In this document: in pieces, positions 39,768 to 48,794 of the stretch
How positions within the stretch are numbered: the stretch's first letter is position 1
Layout: the number at the start of each line of letters is the position of its first letter
Source of the DNA: Candidatus Gastranaerophilales bacterium
GTDB lineage: Bacteria; Cyanobacteriota; Vampirovibrionia; Gastranaerophilales; Gastranaerophilaceae
Length of the DNA stretch: 64,000 nt
Direction: 5' to 3'
Assembly (NCBI GenBank): GCA_944326455.1
Contig: CALVEA010000005.1
Span: 49,257-113,256, forward strand
The notes under the pieces: model-generated
What the model was told of the DNA's origin: nothing
Database searches by the model: none
The model's input: the letters and a program-made list of their open reading frames with translations, nothing else
Program-made: the position numbers and the translations under genes

Positions 39768-39979
39768 TATTGAACTCCTTATATATGGATTTACGGCATA
39801 AAATAAATATTCTTTAATAATTCAGCATAAATGTTTACAAATATTTACAAATATTAGCATTGATTTATTATGAATTTATCTTTCAAACTTGATTGAGAGA
39901 CAATGTAGTATTGAGGATAAATAGACTCTTTACAACAAGATATAATGATTGTATTATTATATTGTAGATTGGAGGAAAT

Positions 39980-41299
39980 TTGGCAGAGAGATTCAAAATT
40001 CAGGGCGGCGAAACATTGAAAGGCGAAGTCTCTATTGGCGGCGCCAAGAATTCTGTTCTCAAACTTTTAGCTGCTACAATACTCGTCAAAGGTTCAACTA
40101 AAATCTACAATGTTCCCCAATTAACAGATGTAGAAATTATGCTTAATGTTTTGTCTGATTTGGGAGCAAAATACACTTATGATAAAAAAGAAAAATCTGT
40201 TGTTGTAGATGCTTCAAATATTACTTCAATTACAGCTAAATATGAGCTTGTAAGCAAAATGAGAGCATCTTTTATAATTTTAGGGGCGCTGATATCAAGG
40301 TGCAGAGAAGCTATTGTTGCACTTCCTGGCGGATGCGCAATCGGGGAACGAAGAGTCGACTTCCATATTAAAGGTCTTGAAGCAATGGGCGCCAAAATTA
40401 AAATTGAGAATGGCTATGTCCATGCTAAAGTTCCAAAACTCAAAGGTACAGATATTTATCTGGATATACCGTCAGTCGGAGCTACCGAGAATCTTATGTT
40501 AGCATCTGTCACGGCAGAAGGCTCCACCAGAATCCAAAATGCAGCTCAAGAACCGGAAATAGTAGATTTAGCAAACTTTTTAAATACTTTAGGGGCTGAT
40601 ATCTCCGGCGCCGGCACTTCTGAAATTGTTATAAACGGTGTAAAACTTGAAAACTTACATCCTGCTGAATATACAACCATCCCGGATAGAATAGAAGCCG
40701 GAACATTTATGGCTGCGGTTGTTGCAACAAGAGGAAAAGCCCTTATAAGAAATGTTTATCCGGCACATTTGACATTCTTTAATGATAAGTTAATTAAAAT
40801 GGGAGCAAGTATTAAACTTGCTGAACCGACAGTAATTGAAGTCAGCTGCAAAAACAGGCTTAATTCAATAAATTTTGTAACCCAGCCTTATCCGGGATTC
40901 CCGACTGATTTGCAGGCAATTGCTATGACACTTTTGACTACAGCAAACGGGGTCGGTATTATTACTGAAAGCCTGTATGAAAACAGATTTATGCAGGTGC
41001 CTGACCTAAGAAGAATGGGCGCAGATATTCATCAAGACAGGAACCATGCAATTGTTAAAGGGGTAAAGAATCTTACCGGCGCTACAGTTGCAGCAAGCGA
41101 TTTGAGAGCCGGAGCAGCTCTTGTTATTGCCGCATTAATGGCTAATGGAGAATCTCAAATAGAAAAGCTTCATCATATTGATAGAGGGTATGAGTCCTTT
41201 GAAGAAAAAATACGCAGCCTTGGCGGCAAAATTATCAGATATAATGACGACGAAGTTACTAATTTAACCACGGGGGTGCTAAATGAGTCCCGCTTATAA
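39980..41299 (+). CDS. murA: UDP-N-acetylglucosamine 1-carboxyvinyltransferase
   Basis: It transfers enolpyruvate from PEP to UDP-GlcNAc, the first committed step of peptidoglycan synthesis. The 439 residues show the KNSVLKLLAATIL motif (catalytic Lys at about 23), the loop PGGCAIGERRVDFHI with the reactive Cys at about residue 119 (fosfomycin target), and late DIRAGAALVIAAL- and HIDRGYE-type motifs (here DLRAGAALVIAAL, HIDRGYESFEEKI). It starts at a TTG supported by GGAGG 7 nt upstream. A TATAAT at 39941 may be its promoter. It overlaps the next small gene by 17 nt. Confidence 0.97.
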   Translation: MAERFKIQGGETLKGEVSIGGAKNSVLKLLAATILVKGSTKIYNVPQLTDVEIMLNVLSDLGAKYTYDKKEKSVVVDASNITSITAKYELVSKMRASFIILGALISRCREAIVALPGGCAIGERRVDFHIKGLEAMGAKIKIENGYVHAKVPKLKGTDIYLDIPSVGATENLMLASVTAEGSTRIQNAAQEPEIVDLANFLNTLGADISGAGTSEIVINGVKLENLHPAEYTTIPDRIEAGTFMAAVVATRGKALIRNVYPAHLTFFNDKLIKMGASIKLAEPTVIEVSCKNRLNSINFVTQPYPGFPTDLQAIAMTLLTTANGVGIITESLYENRFMQVPDLRRMGADIHQDRNHAIVKGVKNLTGATVAASDLRAGAALVIAALMANGESQIEKLHHIDRGYESFEEKIRSLGGKIIRYNDDEVTNLTTGVLNESRL

Positions 41300-41618
41300 A
41301 AGATGGTATGACCATGACCCAAAATTATTGGAAGTAATTGAACTTCTTAAAAACTATCAGGATGAACTCAGAGAACATGCTGTAGTGTTTTTGGATAAAT
41401 TGGAAGAAAAAGTATCAAAAGAAGCCTTAGATAGGTTTTATGATTTAGTTAAGCCTGTAAATGGTTCTCGTTGGTATGATCAAGATCCTATTATCTCTAA
41501 AACAGTTGAAATTCTAAGGGTTGTTCCGCCAGAGGTACAAAGCTCCTGTGCTGAAAGGTTTATTTCTGCTATTAAGGAAATGGGAATAGAGTACGAAAGC
41601 CCTAATTTTAAAGAATGA
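41283..41618 (+). CDS. Small protein with an internal duplication (RWYDxDP repeats)
   Basis: A 111-residue protein made of two similar halves. RWYDHDP at residues 7-13 and RWYDQDP at 63-69 each open a helical unit of about 37 residues with the pattern V-E-x-L ... E ... A ... F, offset by 56 residues. No signal peptide or catalytic motif. It overlaps murA by 17 nt and mfd by 4 nt, so it is translated with both. The family is not recognised; the arrangement suggests an operon-linked protein of unknown role. Confidence 0.82.
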   Translation: MSPAYKRWYDHDPKLLEVIELLKNYQDELREHAVVFLDKLEEKVSKEALDRFYDLVKPVNGSRWYDQDPIISKTVEILRVVPPEVQSSCAERFISAIKEMGIEYESPNFKE

Positions 41619-44600
41619 AACTTGAACAAAGCTCATTTTTCGACTCTTTAGTCAGAAAAATTAAACGACAAAAAAGTTTTACATTGACCGGTTTAACATC
41701 TTTCAGCCGGCTTTTGTTGTTGGACTATATTTACAAACTATCGGGTAAAAAAATTCTGTTTATAACCTCAACAGAACAAGCCGGGAGCAAATATGAAACT
41801 GATTTAAATAAGCTCTTCAATCTGGAAGCTTTATTGATGCCGTTTCAGAATATTTCGCCTTATGAAACACTGCCGGGTAATATTTATGATTATCAAAAAC
41901 AAATTGATATTCTAATCTCCAAGCCGGAAATTGTTATTGCTCCGGTTAGAGTCCTAACTGAAAAATTCCCGGAATACAAATTCTTTAAGGAAAATTCGTT
42001 AAACCTTAAAATAGGAGATTCAATAACCCAGCAGGAACTTTTAAAAACATTGATAAAGCTCGGATACAAACGATCTACTATGGTCTCTGATATGGGAGAA
42101 TTTTCTATAAGAGGAGATATATCTGACATCTTTTCACTCCACGAAAATCCTGTAAGAATAGAGTTCTGGGGGGATGAAATCGTTGACATCAGATTTTTTA
42201 ATAACGAAACACAAAAATCTATAGAAAAAATTCAAGAGGTAAATATAAAACCGCTTTATAAATTCGTCCTGCCTCCAAGTCCGCCAAAAGAATTTTCACA
42301 AAAACTAAAAGAGCAATTTAATGAAGAAGGTTACTTTGAGGGGATAAATGTATACCAATCTTATTTTAACCCGAATCTTGTCAACATTCTTGACTATTTT
42401 GATGAATATATTCTCATATATGACGAGTATGCAGAGCTTTCTGCAAAGCTTACACAGATAGATGAGAGTTTGATTAATTCTTATAATGAAGCTTTGAAGC
42501 TTAACTTGATAGAGCCCTTAAAAGAAATTAACCATTTTTCTGATACGGAGATTATTCAAAAAGCGGCAGGTCTGCAAAAAATAAGTTTTAATAACTTTTT
42601 ATCCGACGAAACCAACGAAGTTATTGATATAGATTCAAGAAATATTCCTATTTTTGATGCCGACATGGATAAAGCAGCAGAATTTATTCTTGAAAAAAGG
42701 AATTATCAAATCACAATTGCTACAGACTACAAAGAAAGAGTAAAAGAAGTTCTTGAAGAATATGGGATATTCAATATTGAATATATAGATAACATTAATT
42801 CTATGGGAACAGAAATTCCAGACGGGGAAATTCTTGTTATTACAGATAGAGAGCTTTTTAATAAACGGCAAAAGGAAGTTCCATCCGGAAGAAAACGTAA
42901 ATATAAAGAAAAAGCCGAATACATAGAAAGCATAAACGATATTAAAGAAGGTGAATATGTTGTCCACACAATTCACGGAGTCGGAATTTATAAAGGGCTT
43001 ACCAAGCAAGAATTTGACGGACAATTAAAAGATTATTTAACAATAGAATACGCCAATAACGATAAATTACATATCCCCGCAGAACAAATTAATATGCTTT
43101 GCAGGTACAGAGGCTCCGGGCAGATAAAACCTAAACTCTCCAGAATGGGCGGCTCTGATTGGGAAAACACCAAAACCCGAGTTAAAAAGGAAGTCGAAAC
43201 TATCGCTTACGACTTATTAAGGCTGTATGCAAGAAGAAAAATGCAGGAAGGGATAGCTTTTGCTCCAGATTCACCTCTGCAATTAGAGATGGAAGACGCA
43301 TTTGAATATACAGAAACGCCTGACCAGGCAAGAGCTATAAATGAAGTTAAATCTGATATGGAAAGTACAACTCCGATGGACAGACTTATATGCGGAGATG
43401 TCGGGTTCGGAAAAACAGAAGTCGCTATGAGAGCTATGTTTAAAGCCGTAACCTCACTAAAACAAGTCGCTGTAATTGTCCCAACGACGGTTTTAGCACT
43501 TCAACACTATCAAACTATTTCTGACAGATTTAAACCTTTTGGAATTGATGTGGAACTTCTTTGCAGATTTAGAAGTTCAAAAGAGCAAAAAGAAACCTTA
43601 AAAAATCTCGCAACAGGGAAATGTGATGTTGTAGTCGCAACCCATGGACTACTGCAAGACAAAGTATTATTCAAAGACCTCGGACTGCTTGTTATTGATG
43701 AGGAACACCGGTTTGGAGTAAGACATAAGGAAAAATTGAAAGAATTTAGAGAGAATATTGATATAATATCAATGTCAGCGACCCCGATTCCGAGAACTCT
43801 TTATATGTCATTATCGGGAATTAAAGATATTTCTATAATTAACACCCCGCCTCAGAACAGACTTCCAATAAAGACTTTTGTTGGAGAATTCAACGAACAG
43901 ACTGTCAAAAATGCAATTGTCAATGAATTGGACAGAGACGGACAAGTATTCTATCTTTATAACAGAGTTGAAACTATTGAGGAATTTCGACTTGAACTGC
44001 AAAAACTCGTACCTAACGCGCGAATCTCCGTAGGTCACGGACAGTTAAGCGAAAAACAGCTGGAAGATGTTATTATAGGATTTGATAACCACGAAAGTGA
44101 TATACTTTTATGCACCACAATTATTGAAAACGGTTTAGATATACCTAATGCCAACACAATAATTATTCATGAAGCTGATAAACTCGGTTTAGCTCAGCTT
44201 TATCAGCTCAGAGGAAGAGTCGGAAGAAGTGAAAAACAAGCATATTGTTACTGTTTCTATAAAAAGAATAAAGAATTAACCCAGGAAGCATCAGAAAGAT
44301 TAAAGGCGATAAAAGAATTTACAACTCTCGGAAGCGGATACAGAATTGCAATGAGAGATGTTGAAATAAGAGGGGTCGGTAATATTTTAGGTACTAAACA
44401 GCACGGACACATGGTTAATGTCGGATTTGATACATATTGCCAGCTTCTTGAAGAAACTGTACAAGAACTAAAAGGTGAAACTGTTAAAACTCAAAAACCG
44501 GCAATTGTGGATATTAATGTTACGGCATTTATACCTGATGAGTGGGTAGGTTCTAAAGAACAAAAAATGATTGAATACAAAAGACTTGCAGATGTTAAAA

Positions 44601-44974
44601 ATGAAACAGAGCTTGACTATATTGTATCTGAGTGGAAAGATCGTTTCTCCAGAATTCCGGATGAAGTTGAAAATCTGATAAAGCTTATTAAATTAAGACT
44701 GCTTGCTACAGACTGTACAATTTCATTAATAAGAGAAACCCCTGATAATATAAGAATCTACACTCCTTTTACCCAGTATGAATGGAATATTCTTAAAAAT
44801 AATCTTGATAAGGATATATTAAGAAGAGTAAAATTTACCCTTGCGCCAAAAAGCTGTACCGACGGGAAATCAATACTTCTAGTTAATAATCAGTACATAA
44901 GTTTTGAAGAAATGTTTAACATTTTATCAAGTTTGTTTTATGATATTAAAAAGACTATGAATTTGTATAACTAA
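41615..44974 (+). CDS. mfd: Transcription-repair coupling factor
   Basis: Mfd releases stalled RNA polymerase from lesions and recruits UvrA. The 1,119 residues follow the family order. The UvrB-homology modules come first (residues 1-430), then the RNA-polymerase-interacting domain (about 445-520, GEYVVHTIHGVGIYKG) and the RecG-like translocase with Walker A GDVGFGKTEVA (about 593-603) and DEEHRFG (about 693-699). The helicase C-domain with the QLRGRVGRSEKQAY motif follows, and finally the TRCF C-terminal domain. Length is typical. Overlaps the preceding small gene as ATGA. Confidence 0.97.
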   Translation: MKLEQSSFFDSLVRKIKRQKSFTLTGLTSFSRLLLLDYIYKLSGKKILFITSTEQAGSKYETDLNKLFNLEALLMPFQNISPYETLPGNIYDYQKQIDILISKPEIVIAPVRVLTEKFPEYKFFKENSLNLKIGDSITQQELLKTLIKLGYKRSTMVSDMGEFSIRGDISDIFSLHENPVRIEFWGDEIVDIRFFNNETQKSIEKIQEVNIKPLYKFVLPPSPPKEFSQKLKEQFNEEGYFEGINVYQSYFNPNLVNILDYFDEYILIYDEYAELSAKLTQIDESLINSYNEALKLNLIEPLKEINHFSDTEIIQKAAGLQKISFNNFLSDETNEVIDIDSRNIPIFDADMDKAAEFILEKRNYQITIATDYKERVKEVLEEYGIFNIEYIDNINSMGTEIPDGEILVITDRELFNKRQKEVPSGRKRKYKEKAEYIESINDIKEGEYVVHTIHGVGIYKGLTKQEFDGQLKDYLTIEYANNDKLHIPAEQINMLCRYRGSGQIKPKLSRMGGSDWENTKTRVKKEVETIAYDLLRLYARRKMQEGIAFAPDSPLQLEMEDAFEYTETPDQARAINEVKSDMESTTPMDRLICGDVGFGKTEVAMRAMFKAVTSLKQVAVIVPTTVLALQHYQTISDRFKPFGIDVELLCRFRSSKEQKETLKNLATGKCDVVVATHGLLQDKVLFKDLGLLVIDEEHRFGVRHKEKLKEFRENIDIISMSATPIPRTLYMSLSGIKDISIINTPPQNRLPIKTFVGEFNEQTVKNAIVNELDRDGQVFYLYNRVETIEEFRLELQKLVPNARISVGHGQLSEKQLEDVIIGFDNHESDILLCTTIIENGLDIPNANTIIIHEADKLGLAQLYQLRGRVGRSEKQAYCYCFYKKNKELTQEASERLKAIKEFTTLGSGYRIAMRDVEIRGVGNILGTKQHGHMVNVGFDTYCQLLEETVQELKGETVKTQKPAIVDINVTAFIPDEWVGSKEQKMIEYKRLADVKNETELDYIVSEWKDRFSRIPDEVENLIKLIKLRLLATDCTISLIRETPDNIRIYTPFTQYEWNILKNNLDKDILRRVKFTLAPKSCTDGKSILLVNNQYISFEEMFNILSSLFYDIKKTMNLYN

Positions 44975-44996
44975 TGTTTATAAGAGGAGTATTTTA

Positions 44997-46106
44997 ATGA
45001 AGAAAATTTTAACCTGCGCTGCAATGTCTGTAGTTGTTTTACTTTCCGGCTGTACATTAATGGGCGGAAATGAAGGAATTGTTAAAGTTAACGACGGAAT
45101 TATTACAAAGGCTCAATTTGATAAAGCTTTTGATAAAGCTATTGATAATTCTGTATTTAAGGCATTCGGCGGAGCCGATAACTTTGTAAAATCCAATGAT
45201 AACATTATGTACAATATTTACAAAGAAAAGGTAATCAACGAACTTATTGTTAAATCACTTTTGGATCAGGAAATTAAAAAACGAGGCATAACTGTCAGCC
45301 AAGAAGATCTTCAATCAGAAATGAAAACTGTTATAGACAAAGTCGGTTCTAAAGGTGAATTAAACTTACTGCTCAAACAAAGAGGGGTCTCTAATGCAGA
45401 ATTCACAGAAGATTTAAAAACTCAAATTGAAATAAAAAAACTTATTAATACTATTCAAAAAGTCAACGTATCTGATAGTGATGCAGAAAAATATTACAAA
45501 TCTCATCCTGAAGAATTTAAACATGGGGAACAAGTCAGAGCCTCTCATATATTAATTTCAGCAGATACTCTTCAAATAATCAGAGATTTGAAAGCTAAAA
45601 ATAAAAATCTCTCAACAGAAGAACTTAATAAAAAAGTAGAAAAGATACAGGCAGAGAGAAAAGCAAAGGCGGAAGCCATTTTGGCAGAAGTCAAAGCATC
45701 ACCTGATTCATTTGAAAAAATTGCCCAAAAAGAATCTGACGATAAAGGAAGCGCTGAAAGAGGCGGTGAACTCGGATTTTTCACCAAAGAAGCTATGGTT
45801 CCAGAGTTTTCAAAAGCAGCTTTTGCAATGAAACCTAACACAATATCAGAAACCGTTGTAAAAACACCTTACGGATACCATATAATCAAGGTAACAGACC
45901 GTATGGAAGCTGGGACAGCGCCTTATGCAAAAGTTAAAGACGAAATAAAATTTGTCATTGAAACTCAAAAACAAATTGAAATACTTAAAAATTTAACACA
46001 AGGCTTGATGAAAACCGCTAAAATTGAATATCTGGACCCGTCATTCAAACCAAGCACTAACAATCCTGCAAAACAAGCCGCTGAGACAGAAAAAAACGCA
46101 AAATAA
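44997..46106 (+). CDS. Peptidyl-prolyl isomerase lipoprotein (PpiC/SurA/PrsA-like)
   Basis: A 369-residue lipoprotein with a signal peptide ending in the lipobox LLSGC (Cys at about residue 19). A SurA_N-like helical domain (about 30-165) precedes a parvulin PPIase domain (about 175-305) with ASHILISA, AERGGELGFFTKEAMVPEFSKAAFAM and TPYGYHIIKVTDR; the domain carries a charged helical insertion after ASHILI. It is expected to help fold exported proteins at the membrane face. RBS is GAGGAG. It follows mfd by 22 nt and ends the operon, with a terminator after it. Confidence 0.92.
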   Translation: MKKILTCAAMSVVVLLSGCTLMGGNEGIVKVNDGIITKAQFDKAFDKAIDNSVFKAFGGADNFVKSNDNIMYNIYKEKVINELIVKSLLDQEIKKRGITVSQEDLQSEMKTVIDKVGSKGELNLLLKQRGVSNAEFTEDLKTQIEIKKLINTIQKVNVSDSDAEKYYKSHPEEFKHGEQVRASHILISADTLQIIRDLKAKNKNLSTEELNKKVEKIQAERKAKAEAILAEVKASPDSFEKIAQKESDDKGSAERGGELGFFTKEAMVPEFSKAAFAMKPNTISETVVKTPYGYHIIKVTDRMEAGTAPYAKVKDEIKFVIETQKQIEILKNLTQGLMKTAKIEYLDPSFKPSTNNPAKQAAETEKNAK

Positions 46107-46119
46107 AATTAATAAACAA

Positions 46120-46155
46120 ATAGCAAGGAGGCTGCTAAGGCAGCCTCCTTGCTAT
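46120..46155 (+). terminator. Terminator after the PpiC lipoprotein gene
   Basis: A perfect 16-bp inverted repeat (46120-46135 and 46140-46155, loop TAAG), 13 nt past the stop. The trailing T-run is short (ATATT). Confidence 0.8.
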
Positions 46156-46192
46156 ATATTAACATTTATTTACACCATAAAATTTGATTACA

Positions 46193-46201
46193 TGGTATAA
46201 T
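46193..46201 (+). promoter_or_regulatory. Extended -10 promoter of ssb
   Basis: TGG-TATAAT at 46193-46201 is a perfect extended -10, 28 nt before the ssb ATG. No clear -35 at 16-18 nt. Confidence 0.55.
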
Positions 46202-46229
46202 TCAGTATAAAGAATATAAGGAGAAATTA

Positions 46230-46556
46230 ATGAATACAGCAACAATTATAGGCAGAGCAGGACAAGATGCTGAAATCAGATATTTTGAATCAGGAAAAGT
46301 TAAAACAACCTTTTCTCTTGCAGTAGGACGCTGGGATTCCAGAACAAAAGAAGAAGTTACTGACTGGTATAATATTGAAGTTTGGGATAAGCAAGCTGAA
46401 TTTGCAGGAGAATACATAAAAAAAGGGCGTCAAGTTGTTGTTGACGGAAGAATTTCTATAAGCAAATGGACAGACCAGACCGGCGAAGAAAGAGAAAGAT
46501 TTTTAATTGTAGCAAATAATGTAAGATTATTGGGTTCTAAAAGAGACGCAGAATAA
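46230..46556 (+). CDS. ssb: Single-stranded DNA-binding protein
   Basis: A 108-residue OB-fold protein: MNTATIIGRAGQDAEIRYFESGKVKTTFSLAV, then DWYNIEVWDKQAEFAGEYIKKGRQVVVDGRISISKW and RFLIVANNVRLLG, closely matching the SSB core. The disordered linker and acidic tip (usually ending DDIPF) that recruit partner proteins are absent, as the protein stops after GSKRDAE. Short SSBs of this kind occur in cyanobacteria. A good AAGGAG lies 8 nt upstream. It abuts the next gene (stop/start overlap by 1 nt), suggesting co-transcription. Confidence 0.93.
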   Translation: MNTATIIGRAGQDAEIRYFESGKVKTTFSLAVGRWDSRTKEEVTDWYNIEVWDKQAEFAGEYIKKGRQVVVDGRISISKWTDQTGEERERFLIVANNVRLLGSKRDAE

Positions 46557-47872
46557 TGATTTTTTCTGATTTAGTAGGTATTATTGCTGATGATTTAACA
46601 GGGGCAAATGATACGGCTTTACAATTTCATATAAAAGGAGCCAGCACTAAGATTTTGCTGGATACGGAATGTACACCTAAAATCAAAGCAGGAACTGAGG
46701 TCTGGGCGCTTTCAAGCGAATCAAGGAATGTAACCCCAAAGGAAGCTATTTCAAGAGTTGAAAAAGCCGTTAAAACCTTTACGGATAATTTTTCTTTTGA
46801 TTATTACTATAAAAAAATAGACTCTACCTTAAGAGGTAATATCGCTCCTGAGACACTTGTTATGCTCAATGCATTAGAGTATGATGCGGCAATAATTATA
46901 CCAGCGTTTCCGCAAGAAGGCAGAATTACGGTTGGAGGATATCATCTACTAAAAGGAACTCCTATAGGAAGAACCGAAATTGCAAGAGACCCGCTCTCTC
47001 CTATTACAGAATCACATGTTCCGACCCTCCTACAATCCCAACTGGACGAATCTGAAAGATGTATTGTAGGAACAATCGGGCTTAGAACCGTAATGAACGG
47101 AGCCGGACCAATTCTTATAAAGATTAATGAGCTTATAAAAGAAGGGAAAAAACTTATAGTAGCAGATGCAAGCTCTATAACTGATATTGAACAGATAGCA
47201 CTGGCTATCTCAAAGAGCGAAAAGAATCTTCTCCCGGCAGGTACTGCAGCAGGGGCACAGGTGCTTGCTAAATACTGGCTTGCCGGAATTGAAAAAGAAG
47301 GAGTTAACGTTTCAACCGGAAAACTTCCTAAACTTATTATTTCCGGAACGGCTAATCAGATAACAGCGAGTCAAATTCAAAAACTTGAACAATCTGATGA
47401 CTATGACAATGTAAATTTTATTCCATTGGACACAAAAACAATTCTTGACGGGATAAAAAATGGTGTAAGTGAAGATTTGGTTGAAAGAATTATAACAAAT
47501 TTATCCTCAAATGTTATAGTTTGTGTACATACTTCTAACCTAATCGCTAACTTTGACGGATTCTCGGAAGATTCATTTAATGCGGAATTAACAAAAGAAA
47601 AATTATCAGGAATGATAACAGATTATCTTGCTGAACTAACTAAAAGAATTACCGAAAAAATAGAAGTTATACTAATTACTCTCGGCGGAGAAACTTCCTA
47701 CAAGTGCTGTAAAGTTATCGATTCTAATGAACTTAAGCTTGTAGATGAGGTTGCACCTGCTATTTCTATTTGTTCTGATATAAACAGAAAATGGATAATA
47801 ACAAAATCCGGGAATCTTGGAACTACAAATACTTTGATAGAAATTTTAAACTATTTGGCACACCATGAATAA
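46556..47872 (+). CDS. Four-carbon acid sugar kinase family protein (DUF1537)
   Basis: A 438-residue kinase of the DUF1537 type, which phosphorylates D-threonate, D-erythronate or similar four-carbon acid sugars at O4. The N-terminal signature IIADDLTGANDTALQF, the middle YYKKIDSTLRGNIAPE and PAFPQEGRITVGGYHL, and a C-terminal nucleotide-binding region ending LITLGGETS and KSGNLGTTNTLIEIL match the family. It overlaps pdxA by 8 nt, the pairing known for DtnK/PdxA2. Exact substrate is inference. Confidence 0.87.
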   Translation: MIFSDLVGIIADDLTGANDTALQFHIKGASTKILLDTECTPKIKAGTEVWALSSESRNVTPKEAISRVEKAVKTFTDNFSFDYYYKKIDSTLRGNIAPETLVMLNALEYDAAIIIPAFPQEGRITVGGYHLLKGTPIGRTEIARDPLSPITESHVPTLLQSQLDESERCIVGTIGLRTVMNGAGPILIKINELIKEGKKLIVADASSITDIEQIALAISKSEKNLLPAGTAAGAQVLAKYWLAGIEKEGVNVSTGKLPKLIISGTANQITASQIQKLEQSDDYDNVNFIPLDTKTILDGIKNGVSEDLVERIITNLSSNVIVCVHTSNLIANFDGFSEDSFNAELTKEKLSGMITDYLAELTKRITEKIEVILITLGGETSYKCCKVIDSNELKLVDEVAPAISICSDINRKWIITKSGNLGTTNTLIEILNYLAHHE

Positions 47873-48794
47873 TTATTCTGAAAAAATTGCAATAACAACT
47901 GGAGATCCTAATGGCATAGGAGCAGAAATTACAATAAAAGCTCTTAACTTACTTAATTTGCCGCCTAAAGATTTTGTTATTATTTCAAATTCCAAAATTT
48001 TAAATACATACGGGAAATTAAATAATCAATATGAAATTATTGAAATTGATTATCCTGAAAAAGTTGAGCCGGGAATTGTCTCCGCCTCTGCAGGAGATTT
48101 TGCATTCAAAGCTCTTGAAAAGGCTTGCGAAATTAGACCCAAATATATTGTAACAGCACCTACATCTAAAGAAGCAATGTACCTTGCCGGACATAAATTC
48201 AACGGGCAGACAGAAGTCCTGGAGCATTTTCTTGCAAGAAGCGGGCAGAAAGCTGAAATGCTTTTTGTATCAAAAGATTTTAGAATATTACTTCTAACCA
48301 GACATTGTGCACTTAAAGACGTAAACATTACCCCGGAGCTTTTGATTGAAAAAACAGAAAGGCTAAGAAGCTATTTCCAGAACAAGTTATATATGAGAAA
48401 ACCGTCGTTTGCGCTATGTGCACTAAATCCTCATGCCGGAGAACACGGAATAATCGGAAAAGAAGAAGAGGAAATTATGATTCCGGCAGTCGAAACTTTA
48501 AGAAAACGCGGGATAAACATTACCAATCCTCTTCCTGCGGATACCCTCTTTATAGGAGGAGTACAAAAATACCTAAAAGGGGAACCTTCTCCTTACGACT
48601 GTTATATAGCCTGCTATCACGACCAAGGTTTAATTCCTATAAAAGCTGCGGCATCCGAAAAAACAGTCAATATGACAATCGGACTTGATATTATAAGGAC
48701 TTCTCCAAGCCATGGAACAGCTTTTGATATTACAGGCAAGGACATCGCCAATCCTGAATCTATGATAGAAGCAATTAAAGCTTGCTTGTACTAA
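47865..48794 (+). CDS. pdxA: 4-hydroxythreonine-4-phosphate dehydrogenase / PdxA2-type
   Basis: A 309-residue NAD-dependent dehydrogenase. The start IAITTGDPNGIGAEITIKAL, the His in AGHKFNGQTEVLEHF, NPHAGEHGIIG and the metal site in ACYHDQGLIPIKA are all PdxA hallmarks, with RTSPSHGTAFDITGK near the end. PdxA acts in PLP synthesis, while PdxA2 paralogues oxidise D-threonate/D-erythronate 4-phosphate and sit beside DUF1537 kinases, as here. Both roles are possible. It overlaps the kinase by 8 nt. Its 3' end overlaps mtnA by 20 nt on the opposite strand. Confidence 0.92.
   Translation: MNNYSEKIAITTGDPNGIGAEITIKALNLLNLPPKDFVIISNSKILNTYGKLNNQYEIIEIDYPEKVEPGIVSASAGDFAFKALEKACEIRPKYIVTAPTSKEAMYLAGHKFNGQTEVLEHFLARSGQKAEMLFVSKDFRILLLTRHCALKDVNITPELLIEKTERLRSYFQNKLYMRKPSFALCALNPHAGEHGIIGKEEEEIMIPAVETLRKRGINITNPLPADTLFIGGVQKYLKGEPSPYDCYIACYHDQGLIPIKAAASEKTVNMTIGLDIIRTSPSHGTAFDITGKDIANPESMIEAIKACLY

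Noticed and set aside
39911..39946. Full -35/-10 promoter of murA (TTGAGG and TATAAT)
   Set aside because: The spacer is 24 nt, too long for a sigma-70 promoter; only the TATAAT at 39941 is kept as a hint in the murA entry.
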